From assembly GCF_000331305.1 (NCBI RefSeq), contig NZ_KB217483.1, positions 914,504 through 978,503 of the forward strand: 64,000 bases of DNA, given 5' to 3'. The stretch is from Calothrix sp. PCC 7103. Lineage in GTDB: Bacteria > Cyanobacteriota > Cyanobacteriia > Cyanobacteriales > Nostocaceae. Shown in pieces: positions 46,492 through 56,084 of this stretch. The position numbers and the translations under genes are program-made. The notes beneath the pieces are model-generated. The model saw only the letters and a list, made by a program, of their open reading frames with translations. It was not told the DNA's origin and made no database searches. The stretch's first letter is position 1; each line of letters opens with the position of its first letter.

Positions 46492-46505
46492 TTGATTTGA
46501 ATCAA
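46492..46505. promoter_or_regulatory. perfect FNR-type site TTGAT-N4-ATCAA
   Basis: TTGATTTGAATCAA matches the classical FNR consensus in every fixed position. It lies 38 bases after the Crp/Fnr-like gene and about 155 bases before the histidine kinase start, where a TATACT or TATAGT box follows. The neighbouring regulator's recognition helix (E-x-x-S-R) is of the type that binds this sequence. Confidence 0.65.
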
Positions 46506-46660
46506 GCGCTTATACTTTCTGCCTTGATATAGTTTGACTGGTTTTTCTAAGGAGATGTTTTTTAACTCACAGAGTTGCTGATCTCAATTGCATTTTGTTG
46601 TATCCCTGCAATCAAACAACAGGGACTGGCATACTTGTCAACAAAAACAGGTGACTTGTT

Positions 46661-47527
46661 ATGAGATATGAAAATATACAGACAGATGAAACAGTAGAGA
46701 GACTTCTGCCAAGGCAATACGAGGATGTATTGTCCGCTCACAGTATTTCCATTTTAGAGATGGAAGCGGCTTATGGGCTGTTGCAGGCAGAGGTGTTGCA
46801 ATTGCGCCAACGAGAACGGCAATTAGAGGAACAACTATTTTTCCTCCGCGAGCAAGAAAAAGCATCAAAGCAGCTTACGGAACAACAAATCAAAGCCAAT
46901 GCAGAATCAGCCATTAGCTCTGAGCGCAAGCGTATGGCCCGAGAAATCCATGATACCCTGGCGCAATCTTTTACCAGCATCCTCATGCGTTTGCAAACTG
47001 CCGAACTTTCCCTTCCCAAAGATATTGAAACAGCCCGAACCAATATCTACCATGCCTGCGAACAGGCTCGTTTCGGTTTAGCAGAAGCCCGTCGCTCGGT
47101 CTACGCTCTTCGCCCCCAACACTTGGAGGGTAGAAATTTTCAGGAGGCACTAGAGAAATGTTTGCACTCTATTGTTGCAGCAGCTACAGGTATAGAAAGC
47201 GAATTTTGCGTCGTGGGTTTACCCAGTACTTTACCCGTTAACGTGGAGGTTGAACTGTTGCGAATTGCTCAGGAGGCTATTACCAATGCTTGCAAACATG
47301 CTGCTTCGAGTCAAATTATGGTGCAACTGTTCTTCCTGCCTCAGAAAGTTAGATTATTAGTACAAGACAACGGTAGCGGATTTTTACTCTCTGAATCCAC
47401 AGCAACAAATGGCTTTGGCTTAATCAGTATGCAAGAGCGTACTCAAAAAATAGGAGCCAAGTTTTCTATATCCAGCCACCTAGGGCAGGGAACCCAAGTG
47501 ATAGTTGACATTGAAAGCAGCAAATGA
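46661..47527 (+). CDS. soluble NarL-type sensor histidine kinase
   Basis: 288 residues. An N-terminal coiled coil (about 30-95, rich in Gln, Glu and Arg) carries no membrane segment or recognisable sensor domain. HisKA_3 follows with the phosphoacceptor His in AREIHDTLAQSFTSIL, then an HATPase domain with EAITNACKHA and QDNGSGF. It is a cytosolic kinase that must sense through the coiled coil or a partner. It overlaps the response regulator gene by four bases (ATGA). Confidence 0.9.
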   Translation: MRYENIQTDETVERLLPRQYEDVLSAHSISILEMEAAYGLLQAEVLQLRQRERQLEEQLFFLREQEKASKQLTEQQIKANAESAISSERKRMAREIHDTLAQSFTSILMRLQTAELSLPKDIETARTNIYHACEQARFGLAEARRSVYALRPQHLEGRNFQEALEKCLHSIVAAATGIESEFCVVGLPSTLPVNVEVELLRIAQEAITNACKHAASSQIMVQLFFLPQKVRLLVQDNGSGFLLSESTATNGFGLISMQERTQKIGAKFSISSHLGQGTQVIVDIESSK

Positions 47528-48153
47528 TAAATCCTGCAAAGATTCGTATCCTCATTGCTGATGACCACCCGTCTATGCGAGAAGGGCTGGCAGTTTTACT
47601 GGGACTACAGCCAGATTTCCAAGTGATTGCTCTGGCCAAGGATAGTCTGGAAACTATTGCTCTTTACCATGAACATCAACCGGATGTGCTACTGCTAGAC
47701 CTCTCTATGCCTGGTATGGAAGGAAACGAACTAGTTGCTGCTATCCGGGCTAAATTTTCCAACGCGCGCATCATTATCCTGACAACTTATGATGGCGATG
47801 AAGACATTTATCGCTCCCTTAGAGCTGGAGCTTGTGGGTACTTACTCAAAGACGTTCTCAGCCAGGAACTGTTTGACGGCATTCGTAAAGTAAATGCCGG
47901 ACAAAAATACTTAATGAGCCAAGTTGCCCTAAAATTGGCAGAGCGACTCCAGGGAGAAGCATTAACGGAGCGAGAACTCGAAGTATTGGCTTTGATGATC
48001 CAGGGTAAAAGCAATCACGAAATCAGTGAAGCGCTGTGCATTGTTGATGGCACCGTAAAGTTTCACGTTCGGAATATCCTGCAAAAACTGGGCGTGAGTG
48101 ATCGCACCCAGGCGATTATCGTTGCCCTCAAGCGTGGTTTTTTTCACCTGTGA
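47524..48153 (+). CDS. NarL/LuxR-family response regulator
   Basis: 209 residues. The receiver has ADDHPSMREG, the phosphoacceptor Asp in VLLLDLSMPG, Thr in IILTTYD and Lys in GYLLKDVLS. A LuxR-type HTH follows: LTEREVLALMIQGKSNHEI in substance (sequence has LEVLALMIQGKSN), with VKFHVRNILQKLGV as the recognition part. It is the cognate partner of the overlapping kinase. The exoprotein gene begins 124 bases downstream on the same strand and is the obvious target candidate. Confidence 0.93.
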   Translation: MINPAKIRILIADDHPSMREGLAVLLGLQPDFQVIALAKDSLETIALYHEHQPDVLLLDLSMPGMEGNELVAAIRAKFSNARIIILTTYDGDEDIYRSLRAGACGYLLKDVLSQELFDGIRKVNAGQKYLMSQVALKLAERLQGEALTERELEVLALMIQGKSNHEISEALCIVDGTVKFHVRNILQKLGVSDRTQAIIVALKRGFFHL

Positions 48154-48277
48154 ATGTTCTAACCCACATTCCGCACTTCAAAATGTCGCATAAAATATTA
48201 CATAACTACTTAATGAAAAAGATACTTTTGTGGGCATTCTAACTTTAAGTGGTTAAAGTTACACAAAGGTACGAATT

Positions 48278-51037
48278 ATGATCAGAATCGACAAAAGTAC
48301 AAGTTTGTGGTGTGTCGCAATTCTCACAGGCTTAACAACTGGATTGCTAATTCCAGGGATGATGTCATCAGCCCTTGCACAAATCACACCAGATGGGACT
48401 ACTAACACTAACGTGAACATCCAAGGTAATAATTTAGAGATTCTGCATGGACTCAGCAAAGGTAATAATTTATTTCATAGCTTCAGTAATTTCTCTGTAC
48501 CAACAGGTGGCAGCGCAACTTTTGATTTAACGAACACGCCAAATATTACAACTATATTTAGTCGAGTCACAGGCGGTAATGTTTCTAATATTGATGGGTT
48601 GATTCATACCCTTAATAGCAATAACCCAGTCAGTTTATTCTTGATGAATCCCAATGGTATTGTATTCGGGCCAAATGCCAGCTTGAATATCGGTGGTTCC
48701 TTTGTGGGGACAACGGCGAGTAGTATTAAGTTTGCTGATGGGACAGAATTTAGTGCAACTAACTCTGCTGCACCGCCATTATTGACTATGAGTGTACCCG
48801 TGGGGTTGCAAATGGGAAGTAATGCGGGAGCAATTCAAGTACAAGGACAACCAGTTCAAGTGCAAGGACCTCCAGGGTTAGGGTTCGGTTTGTTCTTTCT
48901 TAGATTACCAACATTATCAGTGATTCCCAATCAGACTCTAGCACTTGTGGGTGGTCAGATTGATATTGATAGTGCCAGTATTTCTGCTCCTAATGGACAT
49001 ATCGAATTATGGGCACTGCAAAATGGAGAAATTGCCCTAGACAAGGAAACTGGATGGCAACTCACTTCTAAGCCAAATATTGTCAACGGGGGTACAATTA
49101 CACTGCAACAAAGTGCCTTCGTCACTGCGGATGGTAGCAACGGTGGCGCAATCAATATTTGGGGACGGGGATTAAGCTTACAGGATGGCTCGAACATTGG
49201 TGCAACAACCTTTGCTGGACAAGGAAAAGGTATTACCGTTCACACTACAGAATTTATCGATCTTTTAGGAAGCACCGATCTGGTTAACCAACCTCTCTTC
49301 GCTGGGATCAGCACTTCTGTAGGCAATTCATTAGGATTACTTGTACTTCCAGGATCACCAGCAACAGGACAAGCAGGAAATATAACCATCGAAACTGGAC
49401 GTTTAAAGATGGCTAATGGAGCTTGGCTTGTGTCCACGACTTCTGGCAATAATTCTAGAACCGGAGATATTACCGTTCGCGCAACAGATGTGGATATATT
49501 GGGATATGAAACTTTACCTGGGCCTTCTGCAACTACAATTGCTAATTTAATTCTCTCTGGAAGCAATAATCAGAGTGGACAAGTTACTGTTGATGCTCAA
49601 AGGGTTCACCTACTCAATGGTAGTCGTATTAGTAGTAGTGTGTTGGGAGGGAATGGTACAGGAGGAGAAGTCTCCATTCGAGCTACCGAGAGTTTAGAGA
49701 TTCAAGGAGCTAACTCTGTTGGTATATTAAGTGCAGTTCTCGCTTCGCTGGAATCTGGTACAACAGGACAAGGAGGACGCATTTCTATCGATACAGGGAA
49801 TCTAATATTATCAAATGGTGGGGGGATTACCAGTGAGGTAGTAGGTTCTCAAGTAAATTACTTGGGCTTGGTTATACCAGGAGCAACTGGTACAGCAGGA
49901 GATATTGATATTCGAGCTAAAGATGTACAAGTCAGCGAGCCGATGATTGATGGATATAGCCAAACTATCACAGGTATCAAAGCTTCTCTGGGTAATGGTT
50001 CTGTAGGTTCAGGTGGCAACATTAACCTGACAGCCAATAATTTACGTGTGTTCAACGGTGGACAAATTACTTCTTCTAGTTTGGGTCAAGGAAGTGCTGG
50101 TAGTGTTAACCTGCAAGTGAAAAATCTTGACGTACAAGGAACTTCCCAAAACTTAATTAATGGTAGCTCTCTCAAGAGTGCGATCGCCGCATCTTCAACA
50201 ACTAGCTTTGCTGCGGGGTCTGTAAATATCACATCAGATGCAGTGCGTGTCAGGGATAATGCGGAAATTACTGTTAGTAATACAGGCAGTGGCGATGCAG
50301 GCAACCTAAATATTACTGCTAATAACATCTTCCTTGACAATGGCGCAAATCTCCGTTCTGAGGTGGATGGAGGGGGTCAGGGTAACATCAACCTCAATGC
50401 CAATGATGTACTGCTATTACGGCATGGCAGTAACATCATCACCAATGCCCTTGGTGCTTCTACTGGTGGCAACATTAATATCAATGCGGGGTCGATTGTT
50501 GCTGCCCCAACCGAAAACAGTGATATTTCTGCCAATGCCGTCCTGGGAAGTGGTGGCAATATCCAAATCACAACTCAAGGTATTTTTGGATTCGAGTTTC
50601 TTGACCAACTCACACCCAATAGTGACATCACTGCCAGTTCCCAATTTGGTGTAAATGGCACAATTCAAGTTAATACTATCAGCGTCGATCCCAATTCTGG
50701 CTTAGTCGAACTGCCAGCCAATGTCAGCGACCCGTCACAGCAAATTGCTTCAGGTTGTTCAGCAAATACTGATAGTAGTTTTGTCGCCACAGGACGCGGT
50801 GGAATACCGCAAAATCCTACACAGCAACTTTGGAGCGATCGCACTTGGTCTGATACTCGTGATATCTCTGCATTCCACACAACACAACCAATACAAGCCC
50901 AAATACCAAAATCTCCAGAAATACTTGTCCAAGCTACCTCTTGGCGACTAGCCCAAGGCAAAATTGAACTTGTTGCAGGTAACTCTTCCACTCACATGCA
51001 ACCATCATTCACCTGTGCAGCTGTACCCAAAATTTAA
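48278..51037 (+). CDS. TpsA-type filamentous hemagglutinin/two-partner secretion exoprotein
   Basis: 919 residues. A signal peptide at about 1-35 is followed by a TPS domain with HGLSKGNNLFHSFSNFSVP, VTGGNVSNIDGLI and FLMNPNGIVFGPNASL. A long beta-helix-type repeat region then runs to about 800 (GNITIETG/GGQITSSSLGQGS kinds). It ends in the cyanobacterial C-terminal segment SGCSANTDSSFVATGRGGIP. These proteins are exported through a TpsB pore; none is encoded here. Both HIP1 octamers (50180 and 50835) of the window lie in this gene, and it has no GGCGCC, so its recent origin is likely another cyanobacterium. Confidence 0.9.
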   Translation: MIRIDKSTSLWCVAILTGLTTGLLIPGMMSSALAQITPDGTTNTNVNIQGNNLEILHGLSKGNNLFHSFSNFSVPTGGSATFDLTNTPNITTIFSRVTGGNVSNIDGLIHTLNSNNPVSLFLMNPNGIVFGPNASLNIGGSFVGTTASSIKFADGTEFSATNSAAPPLLTMSVPVGLQMGSNAGAIQVQGQPVQVQGPPGLGFGLFFLRLPTLSVIPNQTLALVGGQIDIDSASISAPNGHIELWALQNGEIALDKETGWQLTSKPNIVNGGTITLQQSAFVTADGSNGGAINIWGRGLSLQDGSNIGATTFAGQGKGITVHTTEFIDLLGSTDLVNQPLFAGISTSVGNSLGLLVLPGSPATGQAGNITIETGRLKMANGAWLVSTTSGNNSRTGDITVRATDVDILGYETLPGPSATTIANLILSGSNNQSGQVTVDAQRVHLLNGSRISSSVLGGNGTGGEVSIRATESLEIQGANSVGILSAVLASLESGTTGQGGRISIDTGNLILSNGGGITSEVVGSQVNYLGLVIPGATGTAGDIDIRAKDVQVSEPMIDGYSQTITGIKASLGNGSVGSGGNINLTANNLRVFNGGQITSSSLGQGSAGSVNLQVKNLDVQGTSQNLINGSSLKSAIAASSTTSFAAGSVNITSDAVRVRDNAEITVSNTGSGDAGNLNITANNIFLDNGANLRSEVDGGGQGNINLNANDVLLLRHGSNIITNALGASTGGNININAGSIVAAPTENSDISANAVLGSGGNIQITTQGIFGFEFLDQLTPNSDITASSQFGVNGTIQVNTISVDPNSGLVELPANVSDPSQQIASGCSANTDSSFVATGRGGIPQNPTQQLWSDRTWSDTRDISAFHTTQPIQAQIPKSPEILVQATSWRLAQGKIELVAGNSSTHMQPSFTCAAVPKI

Positions 51038-51617
51038 GTAGAAATTCCTGACATATAAATTAGGCATTGCATAATGTTTGAGCCAGTGCGCGCGGATATG
51101 TCTGGGGTTAGTATCTCATACCTCACATCTTACACTCAAGTATAAATACTGGAATCGTATTTTTTTAATAAACATATATTTTTATCAACAAGACGTGAAA
51201 TTAGTATTTATAGTCTGCGTAGGCAGGCTTTGTTTGTATAGTCTCGCCCACGCGCGGGTGTAGGTGCAAGATATGAGATACTCGATTTGCAATGTTCGCT
51301 CTTGTCAGTCAAGTTTTGTAATTTTTATAACATCAACTTCTGTTTGGTTATTCTTTTGTGAAGCACGTTGCGATACAAAAATATAACCAGGTGGGTCGGC
51401 GCCTTCCTAAGCTTCATATTCGTTTAGCGATCAACAGTATTTTATCGAACAAGAGATGCTCTCACCCTTACTACTGTGCGCGGCGCCATTTATTTTAATT
51501 GGTAATGGGCTTTAACAGTTTTTTAATCATCGCGGGTCGCGCAAATTTCGCCCCCTTGATGAGATTAGCGGGAGAGGTTTTGTTGTAATGAGTAAGAGGA
51601 CTCAACTGGTGGAAGCA
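51038..51617. other. non-coding region with dispersed repeat
   Basis: About 580 bases. Positions 51210-51277 match the repeat at 25424-25495 (GCAGGCTTTGTTTGTATAG, then GGTGTAGG). GGCGCC reappears at 51399 and 51482, marking a return to host-like sequence. No convincing gene was seen. Confidence 0.6.
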
Positions 51618-51840
51618 ATTGCAGTCCTGCCTTCTTGAGCTAGTTGACCAAGCGTTGACCTATGTACTTCGGTTGCAAAATCCGGTTCAGATTACACCAG
51701 GAGTTTGCGGGGACAGGCACGGATTAGAAATACGCGAATTCCAGTATGGACTTTGGTGGCATATCGAAAACTTGGCGCCCCAAGTACACATTGCTCTTTT
51801 AGCTGTGCTTTTCAACACAATCAACTGCTTACTAAAAGTG
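51618..51840 (+). pseudogene. DUF433 antitoxin-like remnant
   Basis: One frame gives YVLRLQNPVQITPGVCG, and a second gives GQARIRNTRIPVWTLVAYRK then LGAP. Together these are the start and core of a DUF433 protein (often the antitoxin partner of a PIN-like toxin). The switch of frame at the glycine pair shows a one-base change. After LGAP the sequence loses the family pattern, so it is a remnant. Confidence 0.55.
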
Positions 51841-51909
51841 CGAATATTTACATGCAATGCGTTCTAAAGCAATCTCACCGTGCTAAAGTTCCACGTTGGT
51901 TAATAAAAT

Positions 51910-53157
51910 TCATCTTGTCGCAAGTTGAGCAACTATACTACTATACAATGCCATAAATTTTGACTCTTCGATTGGTGCATTACTATTATTCCAAGTGGCA
52001 ACTACACAGTAATTTTTACCATTTTTCGCTTGCAGCCAAGTTGTAAAATTTATAACACCAGGCTCAGAGCCACCTTTAAACGCTACTTTCTGCCAATTTT
52101 TCGGATTTGCCACACCTGGATTGATACTCATCAGTGGTAAATCGGCAACATCGGACATTAATTCACAAAGTTCGGATGCTGTAAAAAACCATTCGACATC
52201 AAGGGCAACTGGATTAACGCCCTCGAAATCACTTACATCGGGAAGCGGTTTGCTTGCTAATCCATTTAATATTGCACGACGTTGAGCTTGATTGCTAGTT
52301 TGGTAGCGCTTTAGTAAATTCCGATTTTCTTTACCTTTCAAAATAAATAATTCACGAGTAGTTAAAAAAGGACGGTTACGAGGAGATAACAACTCAATTT
52401 TCTGTCGTCCAATTAAGTTCATTAAAGTATCTGTCGCCGTATTATCGCTAATGGAAATCATCAAAGTTGCCAGTGTTTGTACTGTTAAGTATGACCCCGA
52501 AGCCCATGTTTGTAACATTCCTGATGGTAAACTTTTCATACTTGCTTGCAACTGCACTACATCCTTCCAGCTTCGCTTACCCAATGAAATTTCTGATTTT
52601 AGTGCTTTGAGTACAGCTAATTTAAAAGCAGAACCAACTGCCAAGGGTATTTGCGGATTTAATGCTGCTTTCGTTATTTTACCTTCCTTCACTAAAACAC
52701 TTACGTTACCAGGTAAAGCTTTAAATTGAGCAATGGCTTTTTCTAAATTAGCGACTTTGGCTTGGGGTGGCTCGAATAGCAACCCGGATATTTGTCCCTT
52801 GGAATTGAGAACTATTTTAGCTGGTACGGCGCCTTGATTAAAAAGAATCAAGTAATCTTGAGCATTACTTTGTACAGCTTGGTAGTTTCCCAGTTGACCT
52901 TTTAGCTCTGTAATTATTTTCCTTACCTGTTCGATGGGAACCTGAACTAAAAATTCTGTTGCAAACCATTCAGTCTGTATTTGTGTACTTGTAAATAATC
53001 TTTCCAAAGCAGCTTTAGCTGAAATTGATGTTTCTGGTGTAGGAATCTCCGCTCTTAGTTGTGTTCGCGGTCTAGTGTCTGCTATCGCTAAGTGCGGAAA
53101 CGCCAAAGCTATTGTTAGTAAAGTCGCTAAGAAAAAACTGATGTTATGTTGATACAT
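51910..53157 (-). CDS. exported serine hydrolase, class A beta-lactamase fold
   Basis: About 415 residues from the ATG at 53157. The 21 codons upstream to 53220 are in frame but would spoil the signal peptide MYQHNISFFLATLLTIALAF. An N-terminal DUF3887-like region lies at about 45-150, and the serine hydrolase domain has S-A-F-K at 176-179, S-D-N at 237-239 and KGG in VAFKGGSEPG. The third motif is KGG rather than KTG. Such proteins may be beta-lactamases or cell-wall enzymes. It is unrelated in its N-terminus to the AMIN-type hydrolase at 0.4-1.6 kb but shares the active-site layout. Confidence 0.83.
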   Translation of the reverse strand: MYQHNISFFLATLLTIALAFPHLAIADTRPRTQLRAEIPTPETSISAKAALERLFTSTQIQTEWFATEFLVQVPIEQVRKIITELKGQLGNYQAVQSNAQDYLILFNQGAVPAKIVLNSKGQISGLLFEPPQAKVANLEKAIAQFKALPGNVSVLVKEGKITKAALNPQIPLAVGSAFKLAVLKALKSEISLGKRSWKDVVQLQASMKSLPSGMLQTWASGSYLTVQTLATLMISISDNTATDTLMNLIGRQKIELLSPRNRPFLTTRELFILKGKENRNLLKRYQTSNQAQRRAILNGLASKPLPDVSDFEGVNPVALDVEWFFTASELCELMSDVADLPLMSINPGVANPKNWQKVAFKGGSEPGVINFTTWLQAKNGKNYCVVATWNNSNAPIEESKFMALYSSIVAQLATR

Positions 53158-53348
53158 AAAAAAATTACTTGATTGATACCAAAAACTACTTTTTATTCTT
53201 TCTATTTTTACATAGAGCATATAAATACAAAATGTAATCGGGGTCTTCTAGTAAGTTCTTTAGATTATCTTTACATTTCTTCAATGTTTCTATCAATACA
53301 AGCGTAATTGCTACTTGCTCTGCAATTACATTATATGTTTACTCAATT

Positions 53349-53609
53349 TTGAGTCAAATTCAACGCTTGCAAGTCAGCGATGAAGAAATTAAGCCCGTTT
53401 TGGATGGTTGCTCAACTGTCTCACAGTTACTGGTACTAATTTGGTCGCAGTTAGGAGATTTTGATAATCTAGAATACGCTTGGTGGCTGCGAAGAGAAAA
53501 AGAAAAGCTCGCTTCAAAAGGAATTACAATCCGTGCGATTGGCATAGGCGACCGTAATTCAGATATCAAGTTTTGTGAATACACTGTTAAACTTAATGAA
53601 GAAATGTAA
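53349..53609 (+). pseudogene. peroxiredoxin-like (AhpC/TSA) N-terminal fragment
   Basis: 86 residues from a TTG start, with no ATG in frame. LVLIWSQLGDFDNLEYAWWL followed by EKLASKGITIRAIGIGDRNS and KFCEYT matches the N-terminal third of a cyanobacterial peroxiredoxin-like family. In intact relatives CEYTGF continues for over 100 residues; here it ends as TVKLNEEM and stop. So it is a truncated copy, not likely an active enzyme. Confidence 0.55.
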
Positions 53610-53815
53610 TAACGAGTCTCAGTAGTAGCTTCAATAACATTATGTGTAAATACCTGACGTTCTGATTTAACTTGAATTAAAGTGGCATGGCTTGGGTTTT
53701 AATGTACTAATGTTTACAAATTAACTTCACTTGGTAGCCTTTCTTTTGATAGACGTGCTTTGGGAGGATAAGGCTATTAAATGTGCTAATAATAGTGCTA
53801 CCAAGAGTTTTTTTC

Positions 53816-54004
53816 ATGCTTAACTGTTGGAAACAAGTTAGTAATTATGCGAATGAAGTCTTACAATCGGCTCGATATATTGGAGAGGGGTTGTCGGTAA
53901 CATTTGACCATATGCGGCGCCGTCCAGTGACAGAACAATATTCTTACGAAAAGCTTATGATTATTGATGCGATATTCGTGTTCAATTTATGCAACATCGA
54001 TTAG
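53816..54004 (+). pseudogene. ndhI: 5' fragment of ndhI (NDH-1 subunit I)
   Basis: From the ATG at 53816 the frame reads [20 protein letters not shown] then [22 protein letters not shown], the conserved N-terminus of NdhI. It breaks down just where IPSERFRGRI and the ferredoxin-type cysteines should follow, ending in LCNID and stop. None of the eight Fe-S cysteines is present. The real ndhI must be elsewhere; this is a duplicated or transferred remnant. Confidence 0.75.
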
Positions 54005-54085
54005 AAATGGCTAGAATTTGTAACTATCAATTTTAATTAATAGCCTTAATAAAAATAATTTTTTGGTATCAGCTTAACGTTTATT

Positions 54086-54120
54086 AAAAGGTATCCAAGG
54101 TGTTCAGGATGCCTTTTTTA
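54086..54120. terminator. hairpin with T-run
   Basis: AAAAGGTATCC and GGATGCCTTTTT form an 11-bp stem (one mismatch or wobble) with a 10-base loop followed by T's. It follows the ndhI remnant and could be the old terminator of that unit or serve the transposase remnant on the other strand. Confidence 0.65.
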
Positions 54121-54331
54121 TTTGTTTGCGGTAGAGTTGCACTAATATATATATTGTACTTCTTTCTCCAGAAACGCCATATTTTACTGTCAAAAACTCC
54201 GCTATAAACATTGCTCTTTTATTCAACCGTATGTCACTAAAATCACACTCGCTATACAGATTTGCTTCTACTAATTTCATTTGTACCCCACAAATTTGCT
54301 CTCTACAAGCAAGCACCTTATGTGTTTTCAC
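54104..54331 (-). pseudogene. N-terminal remnant of an IS4/Tn5-type transposase
   Basis: 75 residues. EANLYSECDFSDIRLNKRAM then FIAEFLTVKYGVSGERS resembles the N-terminal DNA-binding segment of Tn5-like transposases (the DxRLNKR motif). The catalytic domain is absent. The assignment rests on one motif. Confidence 0.4.
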
Positions 54332-54372
54332 GTTATGCGCGAAACCACACAGGCGCCTACCCTAAACGGTTA

Positions 54373-55266
54373 CTAACGAGTTGGGGGGTAGTTTGTTGAC
54401 GGATAGTTTGTTGACGGATAATTAGTTGTGGGGTAATTAGTTAGCGGGTAATGAGTTGGGGGGTAGTTTGTTGACGGATAATTAGTTGGCGGGTAATGAG
54501 TTGGGGGGTAGTTTGTTGACGGATAATTAGTTGGCGGGTAATGAGTTGAGGGGTAGTTTGTTGACGGATAATTAGTTGGCGGGTAATGAGTTGGGGGGTA
54601 GTTTGTTGACGGATAATTAGTTGGCGGGTAATGAGTTGGGGGGTAATTAGTTGGCGGATAATTTGTCGGATGGTCATTTGTCGAAGGCACTAATGTAGGC
54701 TCTCCAATCGCAGTTCCCTTTATTTTTTGATAGACTTCTTGCGTGATAACAGCACCTTCAGGAGTTTGTATCATACTGCTTAAATTTGGCTGTTGACCAT
54801 ACATAAGTTCACATGAGGAATAACCGAAGTTTTTATGAACTGAAATTGCTAATTTAACAATATCGTCAGGCATAGCAATACCATTGTATAAAGCGTAAGC
54901 TTGTATACCCTTTGCACCTCCATCAGCTAATGTTGTAACTAAAGCACCACAAGTATTTGCATCGTTAATAATTTGGGTGTCAGCAGCTAATTTGAGTGTT
55001 CGATAGACTTTCTGAAATTCAGGATTCATACAAGTAGCAATACCAACTTTGGTACACATTGCGTTGGCGCTATCTAAACCTTCTCTAATTGCATCACCTG
55101 CTGGTTGAATTATATTTCTATCAATGTTTTGTATGATTTTAGGAGTTTGAATGCGACCACCAGTTATTTTTTTTAGCCAGCCAGCATGAGCCGGTCTAGA
55201 TAAAGGAAAAATCAAGCTAACTATAATAGTCGTGCAGATAAATTTGTATATTTTCATAGTATTCAT
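54373..55266 (-). CDS. exported protein with C-terminal (N/H)YP(P/S)T repeat tail
   Basis: 297 residues. Signal peptide about 1-28 (ending RPAHA), a unique globular domain of about 165 residues with four cysteines (CTKVGIATC, TCGALVTTLADGG, SSCELMYG), then about 90 residues of five-residue repeats NYPPT/HYPPT/NYPST up to the stop. The tail is Pro- and Tyr-rich and should be extended, as in wall- or matrix-binding linkers. No family is recognised. The stop codon lies right after a repeat, so repeat-number changes alter only tail length. Confidence 0.72.
   Translation of the reverse strand: MNTMKIYKFICTTIIVSLIFPLSRPAHAGWLKKITGGRIQTPKIIQNIDRNIIQPAGDAIREGLDSANAMCTKVGIATCMNPEFQKVYRTLKLAADTQIINDANTCGALVTTLADGGAKGIQAYALYNGIAMPDDIVKLAISVHKNFGYSSCELMYGQQPNLSSMIQTPEGAVITQEVYQKIKGTAIGEPTLVPSTNDHPTNYPPTNYPPTHYPPTNYPSTNYPPTHYPPTNYPSTNYPSTHYPPTNYPSTNYPPTHYPPTNYPSTNYPPTHYPLTNYPTTNYPSTNYPSTNYPPTR
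54375..54672. repeat. 15-bp/45-bp nested tandem repeat
   Basis: The base unit is 15 bp, of TAGTTTGTTGACGGA, TAATTAGTTGGCGGG or TAATGAGTTGGGGGG type. The three are joined into a 45-bp higher-order unit repeated about five times, then shorter pieces. It encodes the repeat tail of the exported protein on the minus strand. Repeat unit copies are nearly identical, pointing to recent expansion. Confidence 0.92.
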
Positions 55267-55893
<627 letters not shown>

Positions 55894-55939
55894 GAGGCGC
55901 CCAGAGCAACTCTCACGCCTGTCTGGGCGCCTCCTTTTT
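55894..55939. terminator. strong GC-rich hairpin with T-run
   Basis: GAGGCGCCCAGA and TCTGGGCGCCTC form a perfect 12-bp stem around a 16-base loop followed by CTTTTTA. Each arm contains a GGCGCC. It is an intrinsic terminator or a stable small-RNA end. No intact gene lies directly upstream. Confidence 0.7.
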
Positions 55940-56084
55940 AATCAAAATGCATAAACCAAAATTCTCAACTGTAAATAAAAACATGAGCGGTTGAGGGGCT
56001 GAAACCCAACTCCAAAGCAATCTTCACCGCTTACAACACCAAAATTTTAATTACTCAAGAACATTATTTAAGAGGTATCAAATC

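Noticed and set aside
54441..54677. Second frame through the NYPPT repeat (RQLIIRQQTTPQLIT type)
   Set aside because: A shadow frame kept open only because the repeat unit is a multiple of three.
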